DNA from: JANSYA01 sp965243385
Lineage (GTDB): Bacteria; Spirochaetota; Leptospiria; Leptospirales; Leptonemataceae
DNA: 64,000 nt
Assembly: GCA_965243385.1 (NCBI GenBank)
Contig: CBDEUV010000002.1
Coordinates: forward strand, 124,001-188,000
Direction of reading: 5' to 3'
This document shows, one piece after another, positions 43,886 through 52,170 of the stretch. Position 1 is the stretch's first letter, and each line of letters begins with the position of its first letter. The notes under the pieces were generated by a model that was not told the origin of the DNA, ran no database searches, and worked only from the letters and a program-made list of their open reading frames with translations. Made by a program: the position numbers and the translations under genes.

Positions 43886-44817
43886 ACCGCTATCGCATCG
43901 TGCACAAGACGACCTATCGCTACGCGAAGCCGGTCAGTCTGAGTCACAACGAAGGCCACCTCCTGCCGGGCGACGACGAACACCAGATCTGCGAAAGCGC
44001 AAGCCTGCGCATCGAACCGGAACCCGCCGTCCATCACGAGCGCCGGGATCATTTCGGCAATCGGGTGAATTATTTCGCGCTCGAAGAAGCGCACGATCGC
44101 ATCGCCATCATCGCAGAGAGCCGCATCGTTCGGCGGGTTTCCGATCGGGTGCCGCTGGACGAAGCGTCGAAGGAACGCGCGCTCGGCGCGTGTCCCGCCT
44201 GGGAATCGGTTCGCGACACTCTGACGGCGACTCCCTCCGGACCGGCCGGAATCAAAGAATTCGCTTTCGCTTCGCCGATGGTCCCGGCGAAGGCCATCGA
44301 TTCGGCGGGCGTCCTGGATTTCGCGCGGCCCAGCTTCACGGCCGGCCGGTCTTTGCTGGCGGTCTGTCTGGATCTGAACGAACGCATCTTTAAGGAATTT
44401 CAGTATGACAGCGACTTTACGCGCATCGGCACGCCGCTCAGCCGCGTCATTGAACACCGGCGCGGGGTCTGCCAGGATTTCGCGCATCTGTTTTTAGCCT
44501 GCCTGCGCCGCTTCGGCATTCCGGCCCGCTACGCGAGCGGTTATCTGGAAACCAAACCTCCCCCCGGGCGACCGCGGCTACAGGGCGCGGACGCGTCCCA
44601 CGCCTGGGTCTCCGTCTATATTCCCGACGCCGACGACAGTCAGTCGGGCGGCTGGCTGGATTTCGATCCGACGAATAATCTGCTGGCCGGTAACCAGCAT
44701 GTGGCGCTTGGATACGGACGCGATTATTCCGACGTAACGCCGCTGAAAGGCGTAATCTTCGGCGGCGGCAAACACAGCGTGCAGGTCGCGGTCGACGTCC
44801 TGCCGCTTGAAGACTGA
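43882..44817 (+). CDS. Transglutaminase-like cysteine protease
   Basis: 311 residues beginning with the family N-terminal beta domain (MNRYRIVHKTTYRYAKPVSLSHN). The catalytic triad is visible as Cys in HRRGVCQDFAHLFLACLRRFG (near 196), His in ADASHAWVSVYIPD (near 239) and Asp in WLDFDPTNNLLAG (near 262). Lacks a signal peptide. It starts inside an ATGA overlap with the ATP-grasp/alpha-E gene, so three genes of this operon are translationally coupled. A cytoplasmic amidase or peptidase acting on a product of the ATP-grasp ligases is the simplest idea. Confidence 0.93.
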   Translation: MNRYRIVHKTTYRYAKPVSLSHNEGHLLPGDDEHQICESASLRIEPEPAVHHERRDHFGNRVNYFALEEAHDRIAIIAESRIVRRVSDRVPLDEASKERALGACPAWESVRDTLTATPSGPAGIKEFAFASPMVPAKAIDSAGVLDFARPSFTAGRSLLAVCLDLNERIFKEFQYDSDFTRIGTPLSRVIEHRRGVCQDFAHLFLACLRRFGIPARYASGYLETKPPPGRPRLQGADASHAWVSVYIPDADDSQSGGWLDFDPTNNLLAGNQHVALGYGRDYSDVTPLKGVIFGGGKHSVQVAVDVLPLED

Positions 44818-44832
44818 AGAAGTACGGGCGCG

Positions 44833-45948
44833 CTATTCGAAATGCCGCGACAGCTCGCGCGTGCGTTCGCGTACTTTCGGAAACCGCATCGGATGGAATT
44901 TCGCGACGCTTTCGCCGCCGCGCTCAATCTCGATCGAATAATCCCGACCGAGGGCGTCCGTCAGATAATACATGCTCACCAGTTCCGCCAGGTCTTCGGG
45001 CCACATCTGACTGCCGTACAGCGAGACAAACGGACTCTTCGCCAGACCGCGATAGATTTCCGGGGCTTCGGCCAGCGAAAGTTCAGGACCGCCGCGAAAG
45101 CCGTAGAATGTGACCCGCTCCCGACCCGGGAAGTCGAAGCCCGACCGCGGTTCGCGATAGTCCGACCAGACCCGATCTATGAAATCGCCCGCTCCCGCGT
45201 CGCGCGGTACGCTTTCCTGAAAGGGTCGTACCGTCGATTCGACATAAGGCGAAATCCGTTCGCTGTAGTCCAGAGCGTGGACCGCTTCGTGCATCAGCAG
45301 ATAAGTGAACGCGTTCTCGCCGCCGTCCACGCGTATGCGAACCCGCACTCCCGAAGCGTCGTCGCGAAAACAGGTGCGTTCGCGCAGGTTCAATATGGCC
45401 TGCATCGAAGTTTTGAGCGTCTTCGCGTGAAAGATCATATAGCTGTAAATCCGCGCGGGTCCCTCATCGGGGCGAGTGGAAGCGATCGCCCAATCGGTCA
45501 TACCACTCGTTAAAAAATCATCAATGAAATAGATGCCCAGTCCGCGGCGCTCCAGATTGCGTTTGATGCGCGGCGGCAGTCGATCCAGGCTGCGTCGAAT
45601 CAGGCGCGCCTCAGCGGCGGTCGGTCGATACGGACGGTAGTCCGGCCGCCCGTCCAGGTCACGCACGTACGCCAGTACAGCTTCCGGAGCGGGGCCGACC
45701 CGCCGATGCAGTGGCGTGGCGGGATCGAATGCGTAGCCCTCCAGCCGATAGACCGGATTGCTCTCGACCAGGGCTCGCGCTTCCGCCAGGCCCCCGTCTC
45801 CTGTGGAAAGACAGGCAGCCTGAGCGCCGGCGAGTACTGCGAAGGACGCAAAGGCCGACGAAAGAATCGTTCGCGTCGCAGAGGTCCTGCAAGCGGAGAT
45901 CGGAATCATACGCATAGCGCATGCTAAAGCCCCGCCTGCGGAATTCAA
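44833..45948 (-). CDS. Secreted putative zinc metallopeptidase (HExxH)
   Basis: Up to 371 residues; Met12 or Met14 may be the true start, since a signal peptide (ILSSAFASFAVLAGAQAA) follows them closely. The mature part has LLMHEAVHALDYSERISP (HEAVH near 219-223), the zinc-binding HExxH, and WPEDLAELVSMYYL about 95 residues later, whose Glu could be the third ligand. Other features are KRNLERRGLGIYFIDDFLTSG and a Cys in RERTCFRDD. I do not recognise a named peptidase family. It begins directly after the stop of the ATPase gene. Its 3' end lies 15 bases from the convergent transglutaminase gene. Confidence 0.7.
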   Translation of the reverse strand: MNSAGGALACAMRMIPISACRTSATRTILSSAFASFAVLAGAQAACLSTGDGGLAEARALVESNPVYRLEGYAFDPATPLHRRVGPAPEAVLAYVRDLDGRPDYRPYRPTAAEARLIRRSLDRLPPRIKRNLERRGLGIYFIDDFLTSGMTDWAIASTRPDEGPARIYSYMIFHAKTLKTSMQAILNLRERTCFRDDASGVRVRIRVDGGENAFTYLLMHEAVHALDYSERISPYVESTVRPFQESVPRDAGAGDFIDRVWSDYREPRSGFDFPGRERVTFYGFRGGPELSLAEAPEIYRGLAKSPFVSLYGSQMWPEDLAELVSMYYLTDALGRDYSIEIERGGESVAKFHPMRFPKVRERTRELSRHFE

Positions 45949-46800
45949 TCAGGATTTCGGAGCCTGGCTGATCGTAGAAAGGCGCTGCAGCTGAAAACCG
46001 TTTTCAACCGGATCAAGCAGCGGGAAAGTCAGCACCGCGGCGTACCGTTTGGCTGGAACATCCCGGGAATAGTCGTGCACGTCCATAAAACGCAGTTCGC
46101 CGCGCATTTTGTGCACGAGGGCGCTCGAGAAACTCAGACCGATACACAGGTCGTGACCCGGAAGCTGGAAGCGAGGAAAATCGTAGCCGCCCATAAACGG
46201 CTCGCCCAGGCTTTCGTTCGTATCGCTTCCCAGCGCGTCAAAGATGCGGCTGCTGCGCAGACACGAGTTTACGATCTCAAGAATCAGGCGGTCCCCCGAC
46301 AGATAGCAATGCAGATCGATCGGCGTATCCGCCGGCGAGAATTTCAGGGCGTTGATCAGCAATTCGCGAAAGACTGTCTCCGCGGATGTCTGGTCCAGCA
46401 GAATGCGGAAGGCTTTCCAGCTGGCGACCCGGATCCGGCTGGCCTCGCCGCGCAGCGATTCGGGCAGACCGGCGATGGTTTTGTATATAATCGCGCCGAG
46501 TTCGTCCGGCCCGCAGGCGATAAACTCCAGATCACCTTCCAGAAGCCGCGTAAAATCGTCGATCCGGGCGTACATCCCGCGCTGCTGGGCTTCGAAATGC
46601 GACATCCAGTCTACGATTTCCGAGAGGGTTTCGCTCGAGTTTTCACGCAACTCTTCTTTGAGCAACTCGATCACCGACAGCATCTCCCCCCCGCCGAAAT
46701 TCATCTGACGGCTGCGCAGGCCAGCAAACGCTTTGCCGATCCAGGCGGCCTTCTGGTCCATTCTGGATTTGTTTCGGTAGTAGTCTTTGATCGCGTGCAT
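45949..46800 (-). CDS. Orphan histidine-kinase-type ATPase protein
   Basis: 283 residues. The C-terminal part has an HATPase fold: the N-box TVFRELLINALKFSPADTP (near 143-160), GDRLILEIVNSCL in place of a typical DxGxG, then LCIGLSFSSALVHKMRGELRFMD as the G2-like lid. The N-terminal 115 residues are helical (SVIELLKEELRENSSETLSEIVDWMSHFEAQ) but lack an obvious H-box phospho-acceptor, and a membrane segment is missing. It resembles the phosphotransfer-free ATPases of partner switches, or a degenerate cytoplasmic kinase. The ATG has GGGGG upstream. It is directly followed by the HExxH gene. Confidence 0.68.
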   Translation of the reverse strand: MHAIKDYYRNKSRMDQKAAWIGKAFAGLRSRQMNFGGGEMLSVIELLKEELRENSSETLSEIVDWMSHFEAQQRGMYARIDDFTRLLEGDLEFIACGPDELGAIIYKTIAGLPESLRGEASRIRVASWKAFRILLDQTSAETVFRELLINALKFSPADTPIDLHCYLSGDRLILEIVNSCLRSSRIFDALGSDTNESLGEPFMGGYDFPRFQLPGHDLCIGLSFSSALVHKMRGELRFMDVHDYSRDVPAKRYAAVLTFPLLDPVENGFQLQRLSTISQAPKS

Positions 46801-46876
46801 GCCGTCGGCCCCCTGACAATTTTTGATATATGGGAACTATTTGCACAATTGATTTTTGTTTCCAGAACTGCATTCT

Positions 46877-46890
46877 ATTAAAATTTTAAT
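46877..46890. promoter_or_regulatory. 14-base AT palindrome upstream of the orphan ATPase gene
   Basis: ATTAAAATTTTAAT is a perfect dyad in an AT-rich island (46817-46902) within the 287-base gap between the ATPase gene and rph. Its base composition stands out strongly from the GC-rich surroundings, so it is likely to be the promoter and control region of the minus-strand ATPase/HExxH unit. The rest of the gap up to rph holds no gene I can support. Confidence 0.45.
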
Positions 46891-47087
46891 AAATATAGTT
46901 AACGATGACCGGGGATCGGCACGGTGACTCAGACGAAGCAGGCTCAAGGCCGTTGCAAGTACGTGGGTATTGCTACAGACAAAAGCCAATGTCAGAGACA
47001 AGCCCGAACATTGGACAAAATACGCGAGGTGGATTCGTGCCGATCGCGATCAGCGCTCTTAAGTTTCTTTCTATGCAACCTAAACGA

Positions 47088-47804
47088 TTAACGCAACGGA
47101 CTGTGCAGGGCGATCTTTTGAATCTCAAATATCTCGCGGATACCGCGTTCGGCCAGATCCAGCATTTGATCCAGCTGTGTACGCGAATAAGAACCGCGTT
47201 CGGCCGTGCCCTGAACTTCGATAAACTCGCCGGCCTGAGTCATGGCCACGTTCAGATCGACCTCAGCATTGGAGTCCAGCGGATAGTCCAGATCCAGTAC
47301 GGGGACTCCGTCGACGATACCGACGCTGACCGCGGCGACCGGCGTAATGATGGGACTCTCGTCGAGCTGACCGTTATCGAGTGCGAATGTAATCGCGTCG
47401 CACAGCGCGACAAATGCGCCGGTGATCGACGTGGTGCGGGTGCCGCCGTCCGCGGACAGCACTTCGCAATCGCAGGTAATCGCGACTCCGGGCATTTTAT
47501 GCAGATCGACGGAAGCCCGTAATACCCGTCCGATCAGTCGTTGAATTTCAGTGGAGCGGCCGTCGGTCCCGCGCCGCTTGCGTTCTTTCGTCGAAGACGG
47601 CAGCATATTGTATTCGGCGTTAATCCAACCCCTGGGCGGATCTTCGCGCAACAGCCAACCGGGAGGTTCGCTGGATACGCTCGCCGTACACAGCACGCGC
47701 GTATCGCCGCATTCGATCAAGACGCTGCCGGGAGCGGCGGTCGGAAATCCTCGCTGAATCAATATGGGGCGGAGTTCGTCGGGGCGGCGTGACATGGCCG
47801 GCAC
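47088..47804 (-). CDS. rph: Ribonuclease PH
   Basis: 238 residues, standard length. The family motifs are RPDELRPILIQRGFPTAAPGS, GDTRVLCTASVSS, GWINAEYNMLPSSTKERKRR, STEIQRLIGRVLRASVDLHK (the substrate Arg helix), VLSADGGTRTTSITGAFVAL and DLDYPLDSNAEVDLNVAMT (catalytic Asp residues). It trims tRNA 3' ends by phosphorolysis. The start is GTG 47804 or the ATG three codons later. Its upstream region carries an inverted-repeat element (47818-48147). Confidence 0.96.
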   Translation of the reverse strand: MPAMSRRPDELRPILIQRGFPTAAPGSVLIECGDTRVLCTASVSSEPPGWLLREDPPRGWINAEYNMLPSSTKERKRRGTDGRSTEIQRLIGRVLRASVDLHKMPGVAITCDCEVLSADGGTRTTSITGAFVALCDAITFALDNGQLDESPIITPVAAVSVGIVDGVPVLDLDYPLDSNAEVDLNVAMTQAGEFIEVQGTAERGSYSRTQLDQMLDLAERGIREIFEIQKIALHSPLR

Positions 47805-47817
47805 TGTGAGTCGCGCC

Positions 47818-48147
47818 CGTGGATTGTCACGGATCTTTTACTGATAATCGACAGGCTTTCGCGCGGATTCCACGGATCGTGTGGATCGCACGGATTTCGC
47901 GGACAGGGTTGGCCACGGATGACTCGGATTTCACGGATAGGATTTGCTCACGGATGATACGGATTTTATGGATAATGCGATGGATTTTACAAATATCGCG
48001 AACCCGGCCAGAGTTCGTTCGCCGGCAATCGAGTTCTAATGAGTCCGGGATCGCATTCTCAATGCGATGCGACCTCTATCTCTGAACCACGATTCCGTCG
48101 CGAAACACTTCCCCGAAAAATCCGTGCAATCAGTGAAATCCGTGGCC
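47818..48147. repeat. Long element with inverted CACGGAT-repeat arms
   Basis: The 375-base gap between rph and the BKACE gene is filled by an element. The left arm (47818-47985) has about ten degenerate CACGGAT/GCGGATTTC-like units. The right arm (48118-48147) is AATCCGTGCAATCAGTGAAATCCGTGGC-like. Between them lies a perfect eight-base hairpin, ATCGCATT-CTC-AATGCGAT (48050-48068); AATGCGAT also occurs in the array at 14153-14668. No gene is seen here. Confidence 0.85.
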
Positions 48148-48179
48148 AAAAAAATCTTAACAAAGAAAAATCACCGTAA

Positions 48180-49070
48180 TCAAAGTCCGAGAATCTTGCG
48201 CGCCTCGGCCGGGCTGGCGGCTTCGCGGCCGACGTCGCGGGTCATACGCACGGCTTTTTCGACCAGGTCGCCGTTAGACTGCGCCATCACCCCGGGGCTG
48301 GTATAGAAATTGTCTTCTAATCCCACGCGAATATTGCCGCCCATCGAAAGCGCCGCGGAAATCATCGCCCATTGCATATGACTGATGCCAATCACTTCCC
48401 AGTGTGATCCCTCCGGAATCTGTTCGACCTGATTCGAAAGATTTTTGGCTGTGGCGGGTATGCCGCCGAGCACGCCCATGATAAACGAAAATTGCAACGG
48501 CGGCTGGATCAGCCCCATGTCCAGGAAAGGCTGCACGTTGTGCACGTGTCCGGTATCGAAGCACTCCAATTCGGGGCGCACACCGTTTTTGTTCATCGCT
48601 TCGAGGTAAAAACGAATCGTATCGAAGGAGTTTTCGAAGACCCAGTTGAATACGAAATCTTTGCGCGACTTCGAATACTTCGCGTAGTTCATCGACCCCA
48701 TATTTAAGGCGCCGATTTCCGGGTTGAGTTCGGTGACGTGTTTGATCCGTTCCTCCGGCGGAACGTCGACCGCGCCGGTCGAAAAATTAATGATCACGTC
48801 GCAGCGCTTGCGGGTTTCTTCTAAGATCGCCCGGTAGACCTCCACCCGGTGGCTCGGCCGGCCGTCGTCTTCGCGGGCGTGAATATGTACGACCGCGGCT
48901 CCCGCTTCGCAGGCCCGGCGGGCTTCTTCCGCGATTTCAACAGGCGTATAGGGAATGGCCGGACACTGGTCGCGGTTCGCCGCGACGCCGGTCAACGCGC
49001 AGGTGATCACCACCCGCTCTGCAAGCAGCGCCCCCGGATTCTGGGACAGGGACTGAATATTCAAACTCAT
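48180..49070 (-). CDS. Beta-keto acid cleavage enzyme (BKACE, DUF849)
   Basis: 296 residues. The TIM-barrel blocks are VVITCALTGVAANRDQCPAIPYTP, AGAAVVHIHAREDDGRPSH (the two His metal ligands and specificity loop), IINFSTGA, ELNPEIGALNMGSMNYAK and PELECFDTGHVHNVQ. The end is GGNIRVGLEDNFYTSPGVMAQSN, also typical. Members split beta-keto acids such as 3-keto-5-aminohexanoate with acetyl-CoA. The substrate cannot be read from the sequence, and no lysine-fermentation genes are nearby. It is downstream of ftsZ on the same strand with 120 bases between them. Confidence 0.93.
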   Translation of the reverse strand: MSLNIQSLSQNPGALLAERVVITCALTGVAANRDQCPAIPYTPVEIAEEARRACEAGAAVVHIHAREDDGRPSHRVEVYRAILEETRKRCDVIINFSTGAVDVPPEERIKHVTELNPEIGALNMGSMNYAKYSKSRKDFVFNWVFENSFDTIRFYLEAMNKNGVRPELECFDTGHVHNVQPFLDMGLIQPPLQFSFIMGVLGGIPATAKNLSNQVEQIPEGSHWEVIGISHMQWAMISAALSMGGNIRVGLEDNFYTSPGVMAQSNGDLVEKAVRMTRDVGREAASPAEARKILGL

Positions 49071-49190
49071 CGCGGGACGCCTCCAGCTTCAACGACGGAT
49101 CCGGACGGCGCCATCATACAGGCGTCCGATCCGTATTTCGTATAGCCGGCGACAGTTTTGTAACCGCCCCGCGAAAACGCAGCCTGTTTT

Positions 49191-50711
49191 TCAGCCGCGA
49201 TTGCGGCGGCGCAAATAGGCGGGAATTTCCAGATCGTCCATATCCACGGGATTCTTCCGACCCGCACTGCGATTGGTTTGCTCTGGAATGTACTGCGGCA
49301 GCTCGTCCAGATCGGTGAGCTCGGTCAAACCCGCCGCCGGATCGAGCCCCGCCAGGTCACCGCTCATGGCGACAGCGCGCGCTTCAACCTCATCGCGCCC
49401 GGGCGTCGACCGGGAAGCCTGGCCGGCATTTGGGGAAACGGCGGTGTTTCGCGGAGCCTGCCCGGAGACGACCGGCGCCGGCGAAGTCTGTGCACGCGGA
49501 GTACTCCGGGTCTGGCCCCCGGATTGATTCATCCAGTCAGGGGCGCCGGCCGTTCCGGACGCGCTGCGCGTCGCGGAAGCCGGAGCGCTGTGAGCGTTTT
49601 GCGGGGCGGGGTTGGCCCCTCGCGGAGCGCTTCGATCGACGCCGGCAGGATACGTGCGCCCGGCCTGGGTCATCGGCCCCGTATCGCCGACTGCCCGGGG
49701 CAACGGCGCGCTTTCCCTTTCCGATTGTTCTTGAATGTTTTCGTTTTCGCTGAAAGCGGAATGGAAGCCGGTCGCGATCACGGTGACCCGAATGCGTTCG
49801 CGTAAAGCCCGGTCGATCGTCAGTCCGATAATAATATTCGCGCGCGGATCGACCTGGCGCGTAATCAATTCCGACACGTCTTTCCATTCGGTGATGGACA
49901 TATCTTCGCCGCCGCATACGTTGATCAAGAGCGCGCTTGCGCCTTCGATGCTCGTCTCTTCCAGAAGCGCGTTGTGAATGGCCTGATTGACCGCGTCGGC
50001 CACCCGGTTTTCGCCCACGCCTTCGCCGGCGCCCATGATCGCGTCGCCGGTTTCGTCCATGATCGACCGGACATCGGCGAAGTCCACGTTCACCAGCCCC
50101 GCCGTGTTAATCAGATCGGAGATGCCCTTCACGGCGTTCAACAGAATCTCGTCCACCAGGCGAAAGGCCACGTCGACGGGCGTGCTCTGATCGATGACCT
50201 TAAAGATCGAGTCGTTGCGAATCGTAATCAGAGTATCCACTTTTTCGCGCAGAGCTTCCAGGCCGCGCCGGGCGAGTTCCATGCGCTTGCCGCCTTCCAT
50301 GGCGAAGGGCATGGTCACCACGCCCACGGTCAGCGCGCCCATCTCTTTGGCGACCTGCGCGACGATCGGCGCGGCGCCGGTTCCGGTTCCGCCGCCCATG
50401 CCGGCCGTAATAAAGACCATGTCCGCGCCTTTTAAGACCTGGGATACGCGATCGCGATCTTCCATGGCGGCCTTGAGTCCGATGTCCGGATCGCCGCCGG
50501 CGCCCATGCCCCGGGTGGTCTTTTGACCGATGGCGAGTTGCTCGGGCGCGGAGCTGGTCTTGAGCACCTGCTCATCGGTGTTGATGACGATAAAGTCGAC
50601 GCCGCGCAGCTCGGCCGTAATCATACGATTGACGGCGTTCATACCGGCGCCCCCCACGCCCACGACTTTGATATTGGTAGGCGAGGTTCTTTCTTCTTCC
50701 AGTTGCAACAT
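49191..50711 (-). CDS. ftsZ: Cell division GTPase FtsZ
   Basis: 506 residues from ATG 50711, with GGAG eight bases upstream; the TTG four codons earlier is not needed. The GTPase domain has IKVVGVGGAGMNAVNRM, DFIVINTDEQ, the tubulin signature FITAGMGGGTGTGAAPIVA, TPVDVAFRLVDEI, the T7 loop NVDFADVRSIM and GEGVGENR. After about residue 325 is a long linker (about 160 residues) rich in Pro, Ser, Arg, Ala and Gly, twice the usual length. The conserved tail DDLEIPAYLRRRNRG binds FtsA and ZipA-like partners. It is the last dcw gene here. Confidence 0.98.
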   Translation of the reverse strand: MLQLEEERTSPTNIKVVGVGGAGMNAVNRMITAELRGVDFIVINTDEQVLKTSSAPEQLAIGQKTTRGMGAGGDPDIGLKAAMEDRDRVSQVLKGADMVFITAGMGGGTGTGAAPIVAQVAKEMGALTVGVVTMPFAMEGGKRMELARRGLEALREKVDTLITIRNDSIFKVIDQSTPVDVAFRLVDEILLNAVKGISDLINTAGLVNVDFADVRSIMDETGDAIMGAGEGVGENRVADAVNQAIHNALLEETSIEGASALLINVCGGEDMSITEWKDVSELITRQVDPRANIIIGLTIDRALRERIRVTVIATGFHSAFSENENIQEQSERESAPLPRAVGDTGPMTQAGRTYPAGVDRSAPRGANPAPQNAHSAPASATRSASGTAGAPDWMNQSGGQTRSTPRAQTSPAPVVSGQAPRNTAVSPNAGQASRSTPGRDEVEARAVAMSGDLAGLDPAAGLTELTDLDELPQYIPEQTNRSAGRKNPVDMDDLEIPAYLRRRNRG

Positions 50712-50838
50712 GACAGTCTCCAAAAATACAGAATAACATTCGCGGGTCTCTTATACGCAGCAGTATCACTTCCATATAAAGACCTCGCGTGAGCTTAACG
50801 CCCGAACTGCGAGCTGTTTCCCGACGGCGGCAGCATCG

Positions 50839-52122
50839 CTAAAGATTCTCCGATATCCAGTTACGAATTCGTTCGGCCATGGAATTTCCGGATCCGGTCC
50901 CGGCCCGGCCTCCGGAACCGGCCTGCGAAGCCTGGCTCTGATCCCAGGCTCCGGACGCGCCGGCCACCCGGCTGGTATAATGCAAAATCCCGACGGATGT
51001 GGCGAACTCCGGCGTCGAGACGCGGTCGACGAAACCCTCGACGTTCATCGGCGAGCGAACAGTCGCGCTCAGCCCCAGAGTATCCTCGGCCAGGTCTTCC
51101 ATTCCCTCTAAGAGCGATCCGCCGCCGGTTAAGACCACGCCCCCCGCCAGAAAATTCTTTTTGCCCGATTTGAGCAGCTCCGTGTCGATCATTTCTAAGA
51201 TTTCGACCATGCGCGGTTCGATGATTTCCGCCAGTTGCTGGCGTAACACCCAGCGCGGCGGGCGGCCGGGAATGCCCGGCAATTCGATTTTTTCGGTGGG
51301 ATCGACGACCGAGCTGCGCGCGGCGCCGTAATTTTTTTTCACGACCTCGGCTACTTCCATCGGAGTCTTGAGGCCGATCGACAGATCCTGGGTGACGTGA
51401 ATCCCACCCAGAGGCACGACCGCGGAAAAGATGACGCCGCCTTCGACGTACATTACGATATCGCAAATACCGCCGCCTATGTCGACGACCGCCACGCCCA
51501 GATCCTTTTCGCCCGGGTCGAGCACCGCCTCCGCGGAGGCCAGGCTCGACATGACGCCCCCGGCGGCGTTTAAACCCGCTCCGCTGACGACTTTGTTAAA
51601 ATTTGTGAGAGCCGTCACCCCCGCCGTTACGATATGCACGTCGGCCTCTAATCGAATGCCGGTCATGCCCACCGGGTCTTTGATGCCGGTCTGGTCATCG
51701 ACGGTGAACTCGCGCGAAAGCACGTGAATGATTTCCTGGTCGGCGGGGATGCGAATATTCTGCGCGCCTTCAATCACCCGCAACACATCCGCTTCGGATA
51801 CGATGCGTTCTTTGTTCGTAACGGCGATCACGCCCCGGCTGTTATCCCCGCGCAGGTGCTTGCCGGTGATATTGATCAGCACCTCGTCGGCGGCGAGCCC
51901 CGACATCAGCTCCGCTTCGCGCACGGCCTCGCTGACCGCCTGCACCGTCGCTTCGATATTGACGATGCTTCCGGAGCGAACGCCCCGGGTCGGCGCGGTT
52001 CCGACGCCAATCACCTCGACGTGATCGCCCGCCAGGTCGCCCGCAGACTCGCCGAGGGGCCGACCGACCAGCACCTGGCAGAGGCTCGATCCGATGTCTA
52101 TGGCACAGATATAATCTTTCAT
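50839..52122 (-). CDS. ftsA: Cell division ATPase FtsA
   Basis: 427 residues from ATG 52122. The actin-fold blocks are YICAIDIGSSLCQVLVG (phosphate 1), SGLAADEVLINITGKHLRGD with the SHS2 subdomain, VAVVDIGGGICDIVMYVEGG (phosphate 2) and LAGGVVLTGGGSLLEGMEDLA (adenosine motif). The C-terminal amphipathic helix AERIRNWISENL tethers FtsZ to the membrane, after a Gly/Ser-rich linker. The gap of 127 bases to ftsZ holds an extra promoter-like AT region. The ribosome binding site is weak. Confidence 0.97.
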   Translation of the reverse strand: MKDYICAIDIGSSLCQVLVGRPLGESAGDLAGDHVEVIGVGTAPTRGVRSGSIVNIEATVQAVSEAVREAELMSGLAADEVLINITGKHLRGDNSRGVIAVTNKERIVSEADVLRVIEGAQNIRIPADQEIIHVLSREFTVDDQTGIKDPVGMTGIRLEADVHIVTAGVTALTNFNKVVSGAGLNAAGGVMSSLASAEAVLDPGEKDLGVAVVDIGGGICDIVMYVEGGVIFSAVVPLGGIHVTQDLSIGLKTPMEVAEVVKKNYGAARSSVVDPTEKIELPGIPGRPPRWVLRQQLAEIIEPRMVEILEMIDTELLKSGKKNFLAGGVVLTGGGSLLEGMEDLAEDTLGLSATVRSPMNVEGFVDRVSTPEFATSVGILHYTSRVAGASGAWDQSQASQAGSGGRAGTGSGNSMAERIRNWISENL

Positions 52123-52170
52123 CAAAAATTCGTTTCGCCGCCGGATTCGCTCCGGCCTGACGAATCCGCG

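Noticed and set aside
46905..47522. Plus-strand 205-codon open frame overlapping rph
   Set aside because: More than half of it is antisense to rph and it lacks a ribosome binding site and family motifs.
49071..49190. Imperfect hairpin after ftsZ as an intrinsic terminator
   Set aside because: GGATCCGGACGG...GTCCGATCC pairs imperfectly and no T-run follows on the minus strand, so termination there is not supported.
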